A stretch of DNA of 64,000 nt from NCBI RefSeq assembly GCF_042665295.1, contig NZ_JBHTCO010000005.1:62001-126000 (forward strand), in the 5' to 3' direction. The stretch comes from Scopulibacillus_A cellulosilyticus (GTDB lineage Bacteria; Bacillota; Bacilli; Bacillales; Sporolactobacillaceae). Shown piece by piece: positions 8,760-17,196 of the stretch. The notes beneath the pieces were generated by a model that was not told the DNA's origin, ran no database searches, and saw only the letters and a program-made list of their open reading frames with translations. The translations under genes and the position numbers were made by a program. Position 1 is the first letter of the stretch; every line of letters starts with the position of its first letter.

Positions 8760-10232
8760 ATGATAACAGATCAAATTTTATATTATGCTGAACGTTTTCC
8801 CAATAGAGCGGCTTTAATCGCATCTCATCGGGCTGTCACGTATTCAGAATTGGGGAAACAAATTAAGAAAATTTCTTTAGCTATTTTACATAAAAGAAAT
8901 CATTCCCCTGTAAGAGCAGGGCTGCTTTTGCCAAACTCTATTGAGTATATAGAGTGCTTTTTGGGTGTTGCTCACAGTGCCAATATTTGTGCTCCTCTTG
9001 ACCCAAAATGGACAGATAAGCAGCTTAATGACATTATCTCTTATTCCAAGATTGACGTTATCATAACTTGCCGCGATTGGTGCGAACGGATTGACCGCAA
9101 AAGCTTTAATGGAGAAATCGTGATAACAGATGACGATAATGGAACTTTCGGCATGCCGGATGATATTAGTCCGCGAACTCATATAGATGGGAAATATAAA
9201 GATTTTTATCTTGGCTTTACTTCTGGAACAACGGGATTGCCAAAAGGTTTTCTGCGTCATCAACAATCCTGGATTGACAGCATTAAAGCCAGTCAAAAGT
9301 ATTTTTCAATAAAGGAAAATGAAATCGTCGCCGCGCCTGGCCCAATGGTTCACTCGTTATCTTTGTACGCTGCTGTCCATGCTTTAAACGTCGGAGCAAG
9401 CTTTTTTGTTTCCGAATCGTTTGATGCCCGGCATTTCATCAAAGATATGAAAAGATATAAAATAGCAACGATCTTTGTTGTACCGACGATGTTAGAATCG
9501 CTTCTATCTTATCCTGAAGAATTAAAGTCTCATCATCTATCGAAAATTATGTCTTCCGGGGATAAGCTTAGTGTTAAAACTGTTCAAGCTTTAAAAAACT
9601 TATTGCCAGATACCCGATTGTACGAGTACTACGGCGCATCTGAAACAAGCTTCATGACATTATATGATCATCAAAAATATACAAAAATGAGCAGTGTCGG
9701 CCGGCCGTTTGATCTTGTTGACATTTCAGTTAGAAATGAAGAAGGTTTAGAAATGCCGTCTGGTCAGATTGGAACAATATTTATTAATAGTCCAATGGCT
9801 TTCTCTGGATATGACGGGGAACCTCAGCAAAGAGATAAGTGGATAACCGTTGGAGATTTAGGATATATAGATGAAGATGGTTTTATTTTTCTAGTTGGCC
9901 GCAAGAAAAATATGATCATTACCGGAGGATTGAATGTTTATCCCGAAGAAGTAGAAGCATGTATTAAAAAAATACCCAATATCAAAAATGTTGCAGTCCT
10001 AGGTTTGCCAGATCAATATTGGGGTGAAAAAATCGTTGCTGTTTTATTAGAAAAAGAAACTCGGGAAATGACCGATAAATTTTTAGAAAAACATTGCAGA
10101 TCCTATTTGCCAAATTATAAATGTCCTAAATCATGGGTTCGTTTAGATGAATTTCCTTTAACGTCAAGCGGAAAAGTGGCCAGGAACCGTTTAAAGGATC
10201 TGCTAATGAATCAAGACGGGGTTTTATTATGA
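8760..10232 (+). CDS. AMP-forming acyl-CoA ligase (YhfT type)
   Basis: A soluble ANL-superfamily enzyme that activates a carboxylic acid to an acyl-adenylate and then an acyl-CoA. The P-loop-like motif FTSGTTGLPKG is at 153-163, followed by YGASETSF, the hinge block GDLGYIDEDGFIFLVGRKKNMI (residues about 361-382) and the catalytic lysine region SSGKVARNRL near the end. Length 490 is typical. It lies 11 bp after bioY and overlaps the thiolase gene by 4 bp, so it is translated with both. The substrate is unknown. Placement under BirA suggests a link between biotin and fatty acid metabolism, perhaps activation of a biotin precursor acid. Confidence 0.85.
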   Translation: MITDQILYYAERFPNRAALIASHRAVTYSELGKQIKKISLAILHKRNHSPVRAGLLLPNSIEYIECFLGVAHSANICAPLDPKWTDKQLNDIISYSKIDVIITCRDWCERIDRKSFNGEIVITDDDNGTFGMPDDISPRTHIDGKYKDFYLGFTSGTTGLPKGFLRHQQSWIDSIKASQKYFSIKENEIVAAPGPMVHSLSLYAAVHALNVGASFFVSESFDARHFIKDMKRYKIATIFVVPTMLESLLSYPEELKSHHLSKIMSSGDKLSVKTVQALKNLLPDTRLYEYYGASETSFMTLYDHQKYTKMSSVGRPFDLVDISVRNEEGLEMPSGQIGTIFINSPMAFSGYDGEPQQRDKWITVGDLGYIDEDGFIFLVGRKKNMIITGGLNVYPEEVEACIKKIPNIKNVAVLGLPDQYWGEKIVAVLLEKETREMTDKFLEKHCRSYLPNYKCPKSWVRLDEFPLTSSGKVARNRLKDLLMNQDGVLL

Positions 10233-11392
10233 GAAAGGCAGTCATTATTAAGGCAAAACGGACACCTGTTGGCAAAGTCGGCGGTATTTTAAAAAACTTT
10301 CCGCCCGAGGAGCTGGCAGCGTCAGTTATTCGCGATTTACTGAAAGAAACAGGTTGTCCAGTTGATCGTATTGATGACGTGATACTGGGCAATGTTGTTG
10401 GACCCGGAGGTAATATGGCCCGCCTGTCATTATTAACGGCCGGTTTATCTGTTGATATACCTGGTGTTACGGTAGATCGGCAATGCGGATCCGGTCTTGA
10501 AGCGATTAATATGGCATGCCGTTTTGTGCAGGCAGGTGCCGGTGATATATACATTGCCGGCGGGGTTGAAAGTACCAGCCTTGCTCCGTGGAAGATTGAA
10601 AAACCCCCGACAATTTATGATCACAAACCTCCAAAGATTTTCACAAAGGCGAGATTTTCGCCCGATCATATCGGTGATCCGGATATGGGAGTCGCAGCTG
10701 AGAATGTCGCTGAGAAGTATGATATTTCCCGAAAAGATCAGGATCGATATGCCCTGTTTAGCCACCTGAAAGCTGCCGCATCACAAAGATCAGGGCGTTT
10801 TGACAAGGAAATCACGCCGCTTGAACAAATGACGGATCATTTAATAGATAAAGACGAGTGTCCCCGTCCCAATACAAGTATAGAAAAACTTGAACGTTTG
10901 AAACCGGTATTTACAGAGGATGGGACAGTCACAGCTGGAAATGCATGTCCTGTCAACGATGGTGCAGCGGCTGCATTGGTGATGTCAGCAGAAAAAGCCA
11001 AAGAATTAGGACTTTCTGCTGATCTGGAATTTATTGACGCCGTTACTGTTGGTGTTGATCCGAACATTCTTGGCATCGGTCCGGTTCCTGCAGTCAAAAC
11101 GTTAATTAGCCGAAACAATATATCAATCAATGATATTTCCTATGTTGAATTTAATGAAGCCTTTGCTTCACAAGTACTTGCCTCTTTAAGAAATTTGGAT
11201 ATTTCAGAGGACATCGTGAATCATGGCGGCGGGGCGCTTGCCTTAGGACATCCTTATGGTGCGTCGGGTGCAATTTTAGTCACAAGACTATGTACTGAAG
11301 CTTCAAACTATCAGGGGGAATATATGCTGGCAACTTTGGGTGTCGGCGGCGGCATGGGCATGGCAACACTCTTCAAAAGTATTGTCAGTTAA
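10229..11392 (+). CDS. Thiolase-family acyltransferase (YhfS type), second catalytic cysteine absent
   Basis: A thiolase fold enzyme of 387 residues, expected to make or split acetoacetyl-type CoA esters. The acyl-carrying cysteine is Cys86 in DRQCGSGLEA, and the histidine is His341 in LGHPYGASGA. The C-terminal block, normally C-x-GGG with a catalytic cysteine, reads LATLGVGGGMGMA here, so Gly371 stands in the cysteine position. A true Claisen activity is therefore uncertain. The gene overlaps the ligase by ATGA and is the last gene of the BirA operon. The acyl-CoA made by the ligase could be its substrate. Confidence 0.85.
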   Translation: MRKAVIIKAKRTPVGKVGGILKNFPPEELAASVIRDLLKETGCPVDRIDDVILGNVVGPGGNMARLSLLTAGLSVDIPGVTVDRQCGSGLEAINMACRFVQAGAGDIYIAGGVESTSLAPWKIEKPPTIYDHKPPKIFTKARFSPDHIGDPDMGVAAENVAEKYDISRKDQDRYALFSHLKAAASQRSGRFDKEITPLEQMTDHLIDKDECPRPNTSIEKLERLKPVFTEDGTVTAGNACPVNDGAAAALVMSAEKAKELGLSADLEFIDAVTVGVDPNILGIGPVPAVKTLISRNNISINDISYVEFNEAFASQVLASLRNLDISEDIVNHGGGALALGHPYGASGAILVTRLCTEASNYQGEYMLATLGVGGGMGMATLFKSIVS

Positions 11393-11396
11393 AGCG

Positions 11397-11425
11397 TTGA
11401 CTCCGGTTAGATTAAAAGTTACAAT
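11397..11425 (+). promoter_or_regulatory. Promoter of the crcB operon
   Basis: TTGACT (11397-11402), 17 bp, TACAAT (11420-11425). It begins just after the thiolase stop codon and places the transcription start about 8-10 bp before the riboswitch. Confidence 0.75.
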
Positions 11426-11439
11426 AACTTCAGAATCAA

Positions 11440-11533
11440 ATAGGTGATGGAGTTCACCGTTAACTGCCTTTAAGTAACCTTATTTAGGCTAATGACTCCT
11501 GCCATATTATCTATGGCAGGAGTCTATTTTTTT
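11440..11533 (+). promoter_or_regulatory. Fluoride riboswitch with terminator
   Basis: The aptamer matches the crcB motif: GGTGATGGAGTTCACC at 11443-11458, then AACTGCC, a second helix GCC/GGC, and the conserved TAATGACTCCT at about 11490-11500. It runs into a strong terminator, GACTCCTGCC (11494-11503) pairing with GGCAGGAGTC (11515-11524), followed by a T-rich tract to 11533. The GACTCCT segment is shared by aptamer and terminator, as expected for an ON switch: bound fluoride would prevent termination and allow crcB expression. Confidence 0.92.
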
Positions 11534-11576
11534 GTGAAAAACAAATACTAAAGAAATAGAGGAGGTTTTATGAACA

Positions 11577-11972
11577 ATGGTTTATTGGTTTGTCGGTGTT
11601 GGCGGCATTATTGGTGCTTTATTAAGATATGGTGTCAGCCATTTATTCAGCGGTGTTTGGACGGGTGCTTTTCCATTTGCTACATTAGTAACCAATTTAA
11701 TTGGAAGTTTTGTTCTTGGATGGCTGACAACGTATCTTTCAAAAAATAAACGTGTCCCTGCTGAGCTTTTTACCGGTTTAGGGACAGGCATGATCGGGTC
11801 ATTTACAACCTTTTCAACATTTAGTGTTGATACAGTTAAGTTATTAAATGCCTCTCACATCGGTCTCGCCTTTATCTATGTGGTCATCAGTCTTTTTGGA
11901 GGGCTAGTATTATCCTATGCCGGCTATAAAGTTGGCGATCAAATGTTTCAGAAGGCAGGAGGGGCATCATGA
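11577..11972 (+). CDS. crcB: Fluoride channel CrcB/Fluc, first subunit
   Basis: A 131-residue membrane protein with four hydrophobic segments that exports fluoride as part of a dual-topology dimer. Family motifs TNLIGSFVLGW and GSFTTFSTFSVD are present. The start at 11577 is 11 bases from GGAGG; a nearer ATG at 11570 opens a different frame and is rejected. The gene overlaps the second crcB by 4 bp. Bacillales commonly carry two crcB genes whose products form a heterodimer of opposite orientation. Confidence 0.93.
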   Translation: MVYWFVGVGGIIGALLRYGVSHLFSGVWTGAFPFATLVTNLIGSFVLGWLTTYLSKNKRVPAELFTGLGTGMIGSFTTFSTFSVDTVKLLNASHIGLAFIYVVISLFGGLVLSYAGYKVGDQMFQKAGGAS

Positions 11973-12334
11973 TATTTTTAAATATTTTTTGGGTCGGTGT
12001 CGGAGGTTTCTTTGGCGCTATATCACGTTATTGGGTAAGTTCTAAGTTCAATAAAAAAGGGAAATCATCATTTCCTTATGGAACGCTTTTAGTCAATCTC
12101 ATTGGTTCCTTTTTATTAGGATTGATTTCAGCGAGCCGGTTGGCTTCTTCTTGGCAATTACTGTTAGGGACTGGATTTATGGGGGCATTCACAACCTTTT
12201 CAACTTTTAAGCTTGAAAATATCCAAATGCACCTTAAACGGCAAAAGGGCGTTCTTATTACATATTTAGCTGTAAGTTATATTGGCGGTATCCTTCTGGC
12301 TTTTGCCGGCATGGTGATCAGTATGGCATTTTAA
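11969..12334 (+). CDS. crcB: Fluoride channel CrcB/Fluc, second subunit
   Basis: A 121-residue four-helix protein with VNLIGSFLLG and GAFTTFSTFKLE, the same motifs as its partner. The overlap ATGA couples its translation to the first subunit. A charged segment (SKFNKKGKSS) after helix 1, against few charges in the partner, fits the idea that the two subunits insert with opposite topology; this is inference. Confidence 0.93.
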   Translation: MIFLNIFWVGVGGFFGAISRYWVSSKFNKKGKSSFPYGTLLVNLIGSFLLGLISASRLASSWQLLLGTGFMGAFTTFSTFKLENIQMHLKRQKGVLITYLAVSYIGGILLAFAGMVISMAF

Positions 12335-12345
12335 CTTATGAGTAG

Positions 12346-12370
12346 GCCCGGTGCAAACGGAGCACCGGGC
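12346..12370. terminator. Hairpin between convergent crcB and MATE genes
   Basis: GCCCGGTGC and GCACCGGGC form a perfect 9-bp stem with a 7-nt loop. The following U run is poor, but its place between convergent genes supports a terminator. Confidence 0.6.
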
Positions 12371-12382
12371 TTATGCGTGCCA

Positions 12383-13759
12383 TTAACATTCTAATTGCTT
12401 TCTTTGTAATATCAAACGTCTAAACCGTCTTTGAACAACCGAAAGCCTTATAAATAAACAAATTGCTCCAACTGCCAAACCAACAATTAAACCAATCCAA
12501 TATCCAAAAGGCTCAAGCGGTGTAAAATTAGCCAGAATATAACCTAATGGCAGCCCGATGATCCAGTAAGAAACAAGCGTCATCACAAGAGTAATATTAA
12601 CATCCTTATACCCTCTTAAAATCCCTTGAATCGGCGCCCCTAGGGCATCTGAGATCTGAAAGAAGATTGCATATATCACAAATTCCTTAATCATGTGTCT
12701 TACTTGAGTATCCGTCGAATATAATTTTGCGATTTGACCGTTTAATAAAAAGACGGCGATCGCAAAAATAATTGCCATTGAAATCGCTATGGCAATGCCG
12801 ATGTAGCTGTATTGCTTGGCATCTTGAAACCTTGCAGCGCCTGCTTCAAAACCGACGGCGATCGTTAGCGCCATTGATATACTTAAAGGAATCATATAAA
12901 GAGCCGAAGCAAAATTCATAGCTGATTGATGGGCAGCGACAATAATGGTACTATATTTACTCATAAATAAAGTCACCGCTGAAAATATACTCGTTTCAAA
13001 GAAAATAGAGAAACCGATAGGGACACCGATTTTTAACTGTTCTTTCCATGAGGCAAAAGAAACGCGATACAGCTTTTTAAAAACCTTATAATCTGCAAAG
13101 GGCTGTTTATAAATAATCACAAATAGTGCAATAAAAGTAATAATCCAATAAGCAATGGCTGAAGCATATCCAGCGCCGACACCGCCTAATCGCGGAAAGC
13201 CCATTTTCCCGAAAATCATAAAATAGTTAAAAATAATATTGATAGGCAGTGCTGTCAGTGTAATGATCATTGTCAGCCTTGTCTGCCCGTGTGAGTCAAT
13301 AAAACAGCGAAGCGCATTATAAACAAACAATGGAATCATCCCCCAGGCAAGCGCCTTGAGATACCTGTATGCAATATCTTGAACCTGGGGAGATAAGTCC
13401 ATTGCATTTAAAATGGGATTGACAACGAGACCGCCAATAACCATGACGGCGACTGCAATGACAACAGCTAAATAAATAGCTTGCATGAGGGAAAAAGGAA
13501 TGTTTTCTCTTTTATTCGCGCCAATAAGCTGAGAGATAATGGGAGTTAGAGATAACAGGATCCCGCTTAACCCCGTAAAAATGGGCGTCCACAGACTTGA
13601 CCCAATCGCAACACCAGCTAAATCGTCCGCACTGGCATGCCCGGACATCACTGTATCAAAGAAGTTCATAGCATACATGCCCAATTGTGTAATTAGAATA
13701 GGAATTAAAATAGAAATAAGTAAACGTGTTTTTTTACCCATTGAATGTGTTTGATACAT
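12383..13759 (-). CDS. MATE-family multidrug/cation efflux pump (NorM/YojI type)
   Basis: A polytopic membrane protein of 458 residues with about twelve hydrophobic segments, expected to exchange drugs for sodium or protons. The N-terminal stretch ITQLGMYAMNFFDTVMSGHA and the following DLAGVAIGSSLW match the NorM-like Bacillus protein YojI. The frame can be extended to 13786, but that extension contains the ribosome binding site GAAAGG, so the start giving MYQTHSMGKK at 13759 is preferred. It stands alone on the minus strand, and the substrate is unknown. Confidence 0.88.
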   Translation of the reverse strand: MYQTHSMGKKTRLLISILIPILITQLGMYAMNFFDTVMSGHASADDLAGVAIGSSLWTPIFTGLSGILLSLTPIISQLIGANKRENIPFSLMQAIYLAVVIAVAVMVIGGLVVNPILNAMDLSPQVQDIAYRYLKALAWGMIPLFVYNALRCFIDSHGQTRLTMIITLTALPINIIFNYFMIFGKMGFPRLGGVGAGYASAIAYWIITFIALFVIIYKQPFADYKVFKKLYRVSFASWKEQLKIGVPIGFSIFFETSIFSAVTLFMSKYSTIIVAAHQSAMNFASALYMIPLSISMALTIAVGFEAGAARFQDAKQYSYIGIAIAISMAIIFAIAVFLLNGQIAKLYSTDTQVRHMIKEFVIYAIFFQISDALGAPIQGILRGYKDVNITLVMTLVSYWIIGLPLGYILANFTPLEPFGYWIGLIVGLAVGAICLFIRLSVVQRRFRRLILQRKQLEC

Positions 13760-13980
13760 AAATATCAGCCTTTCATAAAGAGTCAAAAGGGCAATCAGAT
13801 GGATTATATCATAAATTTTCTATAATAGTGCATGTTATTAACATAGTTTGCTAAAAATGACATAAGAAATAGTTAAAATAATATCATAATATGCAAGTTG
13901 AAAAACTATACAAATTTTGCTAGTCCGGCATTTAATAGTAGAGAAGTTATTTAAGAAGGTTTATAGAAAGAAGGTTTGTA

Positions 13981-14838
13981 ATGAATATACTTGACATTAA
14001 TGCCGGTCAAGGCGATAGTGAAAAAGAGATATATCGTGTGATTTGCGGATCGTTCGCCGATAGAAAAAATGCTGAGGCACGTGATCTTCTTTTGAAAAGC
14101 TACAAAGTATCATCCTTTATAACATCGACAAAGATAAATGGCAAAACATATTATAGAGTGCAAACAGGGGCATTTACAAATAAAGAAAATGCTGAACAGC
14201 AGGTAAAGATGTTAGAAGGATACGGCCTCGATGCGTTTATTATAACCGCGCAGCCTGAAAATGTTGATAAGCCATCAGGCAAACAGCCGAAGGAAGAGCT
14301 GACGATTAGAGGGACACATGTATTATTACCGGAGCATTTAAATGCTTTTGTACGGAGTGTAAATGAAAAAGCGCCGCTGCTTGGAAGGTATTATATTGAA
14401 TTTGGGTATGATTATGGCATCAGAGGCGATGTTGCCTTCGCTCAGGCCATATTAGAAACGAATTACTTTCGCTTTACAGGAGATGTCAGCCCCGATCAAA
14501 ATAATTTTGCCGGACTTGGCGCGACAGGCGGCGGTGCAAAAGGCGCTTCGTTCGCAACGCCAAAAGAGGGAGTCCTTGCTCATCTTCAGCACTTATATGC
14601 TTATGCTGCTTTAGATGCTCCGCCCGATAAATATCCGATTTATGATCCAAGATTTGATATGGTTAAAAGGGGCAGCGCGGTCACTTGGACGGAATTGAAT
14701 GGAAAGTGGGCAGTTCCCGGTGATCAATATGGACAACATATCATTGACATATATATTCGAATGCTGACTTATACCGAAAATCTTCTTGAACAGCAACAAA
14801 AACTTATCAAGCAAACGATTAATGAAATCAAGAATTAA
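13981..14838 (+). CDS. SPOR-domain cell wall hydrolase (glucosaminidase)
   Basis: A 285-residue protein in two parts. Residues about 17-98 form a SPOR peptidoglycan-binding domain (YRVICGSFADRKNAEA and YRVQTGAFTNKENAEQ). Residues about 110-260 are a glucosaminidase domain (FAQAILETNYFRFTGD, NNFAGLGATGGG) that would cut the glycan strand of peptidoglycan. The start is supported by AGAAAGAAGG. No signal peptide or membrane anchor is visible and stops lie upstream in frame, so how it reaches the wall is unclear; a sporulation or lysis role is possible. It is a single-gene unit. Confidence 0.8.
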   Translation: MNILDINAGQGDSEKEIYRVICGSFADRKNAEARDLLLKSYKVSSFITSTKINGKTYYRVQTGAFTNKENAEQQVKMLEGYGLDAFIITAQPENVDKPSGKQPKEELTIRGTHVLLPEHLNAFVRSVNEKAPLLGRYYIEFGYDYGIRGDVAFAQAILETNYFRFTGDVSPDQNNFAGLGATGGGAKGASFATPKEGVLAHLQHLYAYAALDAPPDKYPIYDPRFDMVKRGSAVTWTELNGKWAVPGDQYGQHIIDIYIRMLTYTENLLEQQQKLIKQTINEIKN

Positions 14839-15155
14839 CAACAAACAGTTTCCAGATATTTTGTTAATTTTTAAGGATCCTATTAAGTTTTTTCCGAAAT
14901 ATTGATATGCTTAAACCAGCTTACCCTTAATAACTATTAATATCTAATATTGAGCGGCAAAAATAAACAAAGTTATCAATTTAGTTTTAAATGAAAATTT
15001 AGTCCATAAATAATTAAAGGTAATTGAATAAGATATTTAAAAGAAATAATTCTTAACAATAGATTTAAAAATATGAGATGAAATCGATATTTATAATAAT
15101 TTTTATTAATGGGAATGACTATAATGTATTTTTTGATATGATTCGGAGTGGACCT
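14839..15155. other. A/T-rich intergenic region
   Basis: Very A/T-rich spacer with no gene. A TATAAT at 15120-15125 could be the -10 box for the following operon, but no good -35 box is present. No strong terminator hairpin was seen. Confidence 0.35.
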
Positions 15156-16424
15156 ATGAAAAACGGAAAGTCGTGGTACAAACTTGATAATGCGGGGAGA
15201 CTGTATTCATCAACCATTTCCTCAAGAGCCACAACTTTATTTAGAGTTTCCGCAACACTAACTTCAACAGTGGATCAGGCGATCTTGCAGCAAGCGCTTG
15301 AAGCAACTTTGGAACGTTTTCCTTTTTTACAAGTTCAATTAAAGAAAGGTTTCTTTTGGTATTACTTTGAGGAAACTAATGAAATTCCTGAGGTAAGTGA
15401 AGAAATTTACTATCCTTGTATGAGTTTGTCAATAAGAAGACGGGGAACCTTCCCATTTTGTGTGCTGTACTATAAGAAGCGGATTGCTGTTGAATTCTCC
15501 CACAGTCTAACGGACGGAACCGCCGCGCTTAAATTCTTAACAGAGCTTATTATTCAATATTTGAATCTAAAGGAGTCTTTACCTGTAAAAAATGTAACTG
15601 TTAATGAAGAACAATTAAAGGCCGAAACCGAAGATGGATTTCAAAAATATTATGAAAAAGATATCCCCCCTTTAACTCATTCCCTTGAAAATGCATATAA
15701 GTTGCCAATAAAAATTGATGATCAGGGTGTATATCATATTACAACAGGGATAATAGATGTTAAATCGCTTAAACAGAAGGCAAAAGAATACAAAGTTTCT
15801 ATATCAATTTTTCTGACAGCCGTTTATATAGATGTTCTTTTAAACATTCAAAAAAGTGCCAATCAGCAAAAGAAACCTGTCGTCATTAATGTCCCGGTAA
15901 ATATGAGAGCTTTTTTTCCAAGTTTGACGATGAGAAACTTTTTTGTAAGCATTACGCCTTCAGTTGATCCAAGATTAGGTGAATACCAATTTACTGAAGT
16001 TTTAGCAGAAGTGAAACATGAGTTCAACCGTCTGCTTTCACCAAAAAAATTGAAACAATATATTAAGATGAATGTAAAGAGAGAGAAGTCTCTATTTTTA
16101 AGAATGATACCCTTGCCTATCAAGGATTTGATAGCCCCTTTTATTTACTCGATTTTTGGTGAAAAGCAGTATACAAGCGGTTTATCTAATTTAGGGATAG
16201 CCAATGTACCAAATGGGGTTCAGCCTTTTATAGAAAGGTTTGAATGTTATCCGCCGCCAAGTATTGGTAATAAAGTAAAGGCCATGATGATTAGCTATAA
16301 AGATCACACTTATATATCATTTGGAAGCTTATCTAAGAATCGCATCCTTGAACGAGAATTTTTCCGCAGGCTTCGTAAACTGGGAATGAACATTAAAATT
16401 GAAACGAATACGGAGGGAAGCTAA
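15156..16424 (+). CDS. Alcohol acetyltransferase/condensation-like acyltransferase
   Basis: A 422-residue protein of the CoA-dependent acyltransferase (condensation-like) fold. The active-site motif HxxxDG appears as HSLTDG at about 116-121, and a later NVPVNMRAFFPSLTMRNFF block fits the second half of the fold. The frame opens at 15078, but GGAG just before the ATG at 15156 and the conserved-looking protein start (MKNGKSWYKLDNAGRLY) favour the shorter form. It is one base before the DUF6320 gene. The substrate is unknown; members of the family acetylate alcohols or lipid-like molecules. Confidence 0.7.
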   Translation: MKNGKSWYKLDNAGRLYSSTISSRATTLFRVSATLTSTVDQAILQQALEATLERFPFLQVQLKKGFFWYYFEETNEIPEVSEEIYYPCMSLSIRRRGTFPFCVLYYKKRIAVEFSHSLTDGTAALKFLTELIIQYLNLKESLPVKNVTVNEEQLKAETEDGFQKYYEKDIPPLTHSLENAYKLPIKIDDQGVYHITTGIIDVKSLKQKAKEYKVSISIFLTAVYIDVLLNIQKSANQQKKPVVINVPVNMRAFFPSLTMRNFFVSITPSVDPRLGEYQFTEVLAEVKHEFNRLLSPKKLKQYIKMNVKREKSLFLRMIPLPIKDLIAPFIYSIFGEKQYTSGLSNLGIANVPNGVQPFIERFECYPPPSIGNKVKAMMISYKDHTYISFGSLSKNRILEREFFRRLRKLGMNIKIETNTEGS

Positions 16425-16425
16425 T

Positions 16426-17133
16426 TTGGCATATTGTCCAAAGTGTGGTGTAGAAGTACAAAAAGGTAATCAACCATGTCCATTATGCAATTTTCATATT
16501 CCAAAAATTGATGACTCAGAACAAGATGGTGATCATCGGTTTCCTTTAGCTGTTGATTCCTATTCTTTTATAAAGGTAAGCGTGTTTAAGCCGGTTTTCA
16601 TCTTTGTTTCAGTATTTGTATTCATAGCAGTGAGCATGATGTTCTATATCGATTTTCAAGTGCACGGGGCATTTACATGGTCTAGATACAGTAATATAAG
16701 TGTACTTGCCGGATGGGGGATTTTGTTTTGTTCACTCAGTTATATGACAAGTTATTTTAAAAAAATCATCGGTATTTTAATGATTATTTTAGGTCTGCTT
16801 TTTGGGATTGATTATTTTTATAACGGTCATTGGTTTGTTCCCTTAGCTTTACCAATTGTCGGTGGAATGATGGTCATCGTCATATGTTATCTCGTGCTTA
16901 TAAAATTGTTTAAGTTTAAAAAGATCAACATCATTAAATTTCTTTTTATAGCTTTGATCATTTTATGTTTATGGACAAATTATTTTATCTGCAGCTATAC
17001 AGAGCAATCAGACTGGTTAAGCTGGTCGATTGTCGCAGCCGCTCAACTGGTGCCTATATCCATCGTTATCCTTTATATTTTCGGATTGCCAGAATATATA
17101 AAGGAAAAAATGATTAGGAAATTTCATTTATAG
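16426..17133 (+). CDS. Zinc-ribbon membrane protein, DUF6320-like
   Basis: A 235-residue protein with an N-terminal zinc ribbon (Cys4, Cys7, Cys18, Cys21 in CPKC and CPLC) followed by about six hydrophobic helices. The TTG at 16426, 1 base after the previous stop and with GGAGGGAAG upstream, is the best start; the longer frame from 16399 lies inside the acyltransferase gene. This pairing with an alcohol acetyltransferase-like gene recurs in Firmicutes, suggesting the two act together at the membrane. Function unknown. Confidence 0.7.
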   Translation: MAYCPKCGVEVQKGNQPCPLCNFHIPKIDDSEQDGDHRFPLAVDSYSFIKVSVFKPVFIFVSVFVFIAVSMMFYIDFQVHGAFTWSRYSNISVLAGWGILFCSLSYMTSYFKKIIGILMIILGLLFGIDYFYNGHWFVPLALPIVGGMMVIVICYLVLIKLFKFKKINIIKFLFIALIILCLWTNYFICSYTEQSDWLSWSIVAAAQLVPISIVILYIFGLPEYIKEKMIRKFHL

Positions 17134-17196
17134 AATAAAAATAACGACTAAGTGAAAAAGATAAAGGAAAACCAGTTTTTTGTTTTGGAGGATAAC

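Noticed and set aside
10126..10554. A 142-codon minus frame across the ligase/thiolase junction
   Set aside because: It overlaps two well-supported genes with catalytic motifs, and its product shows no family pattern.
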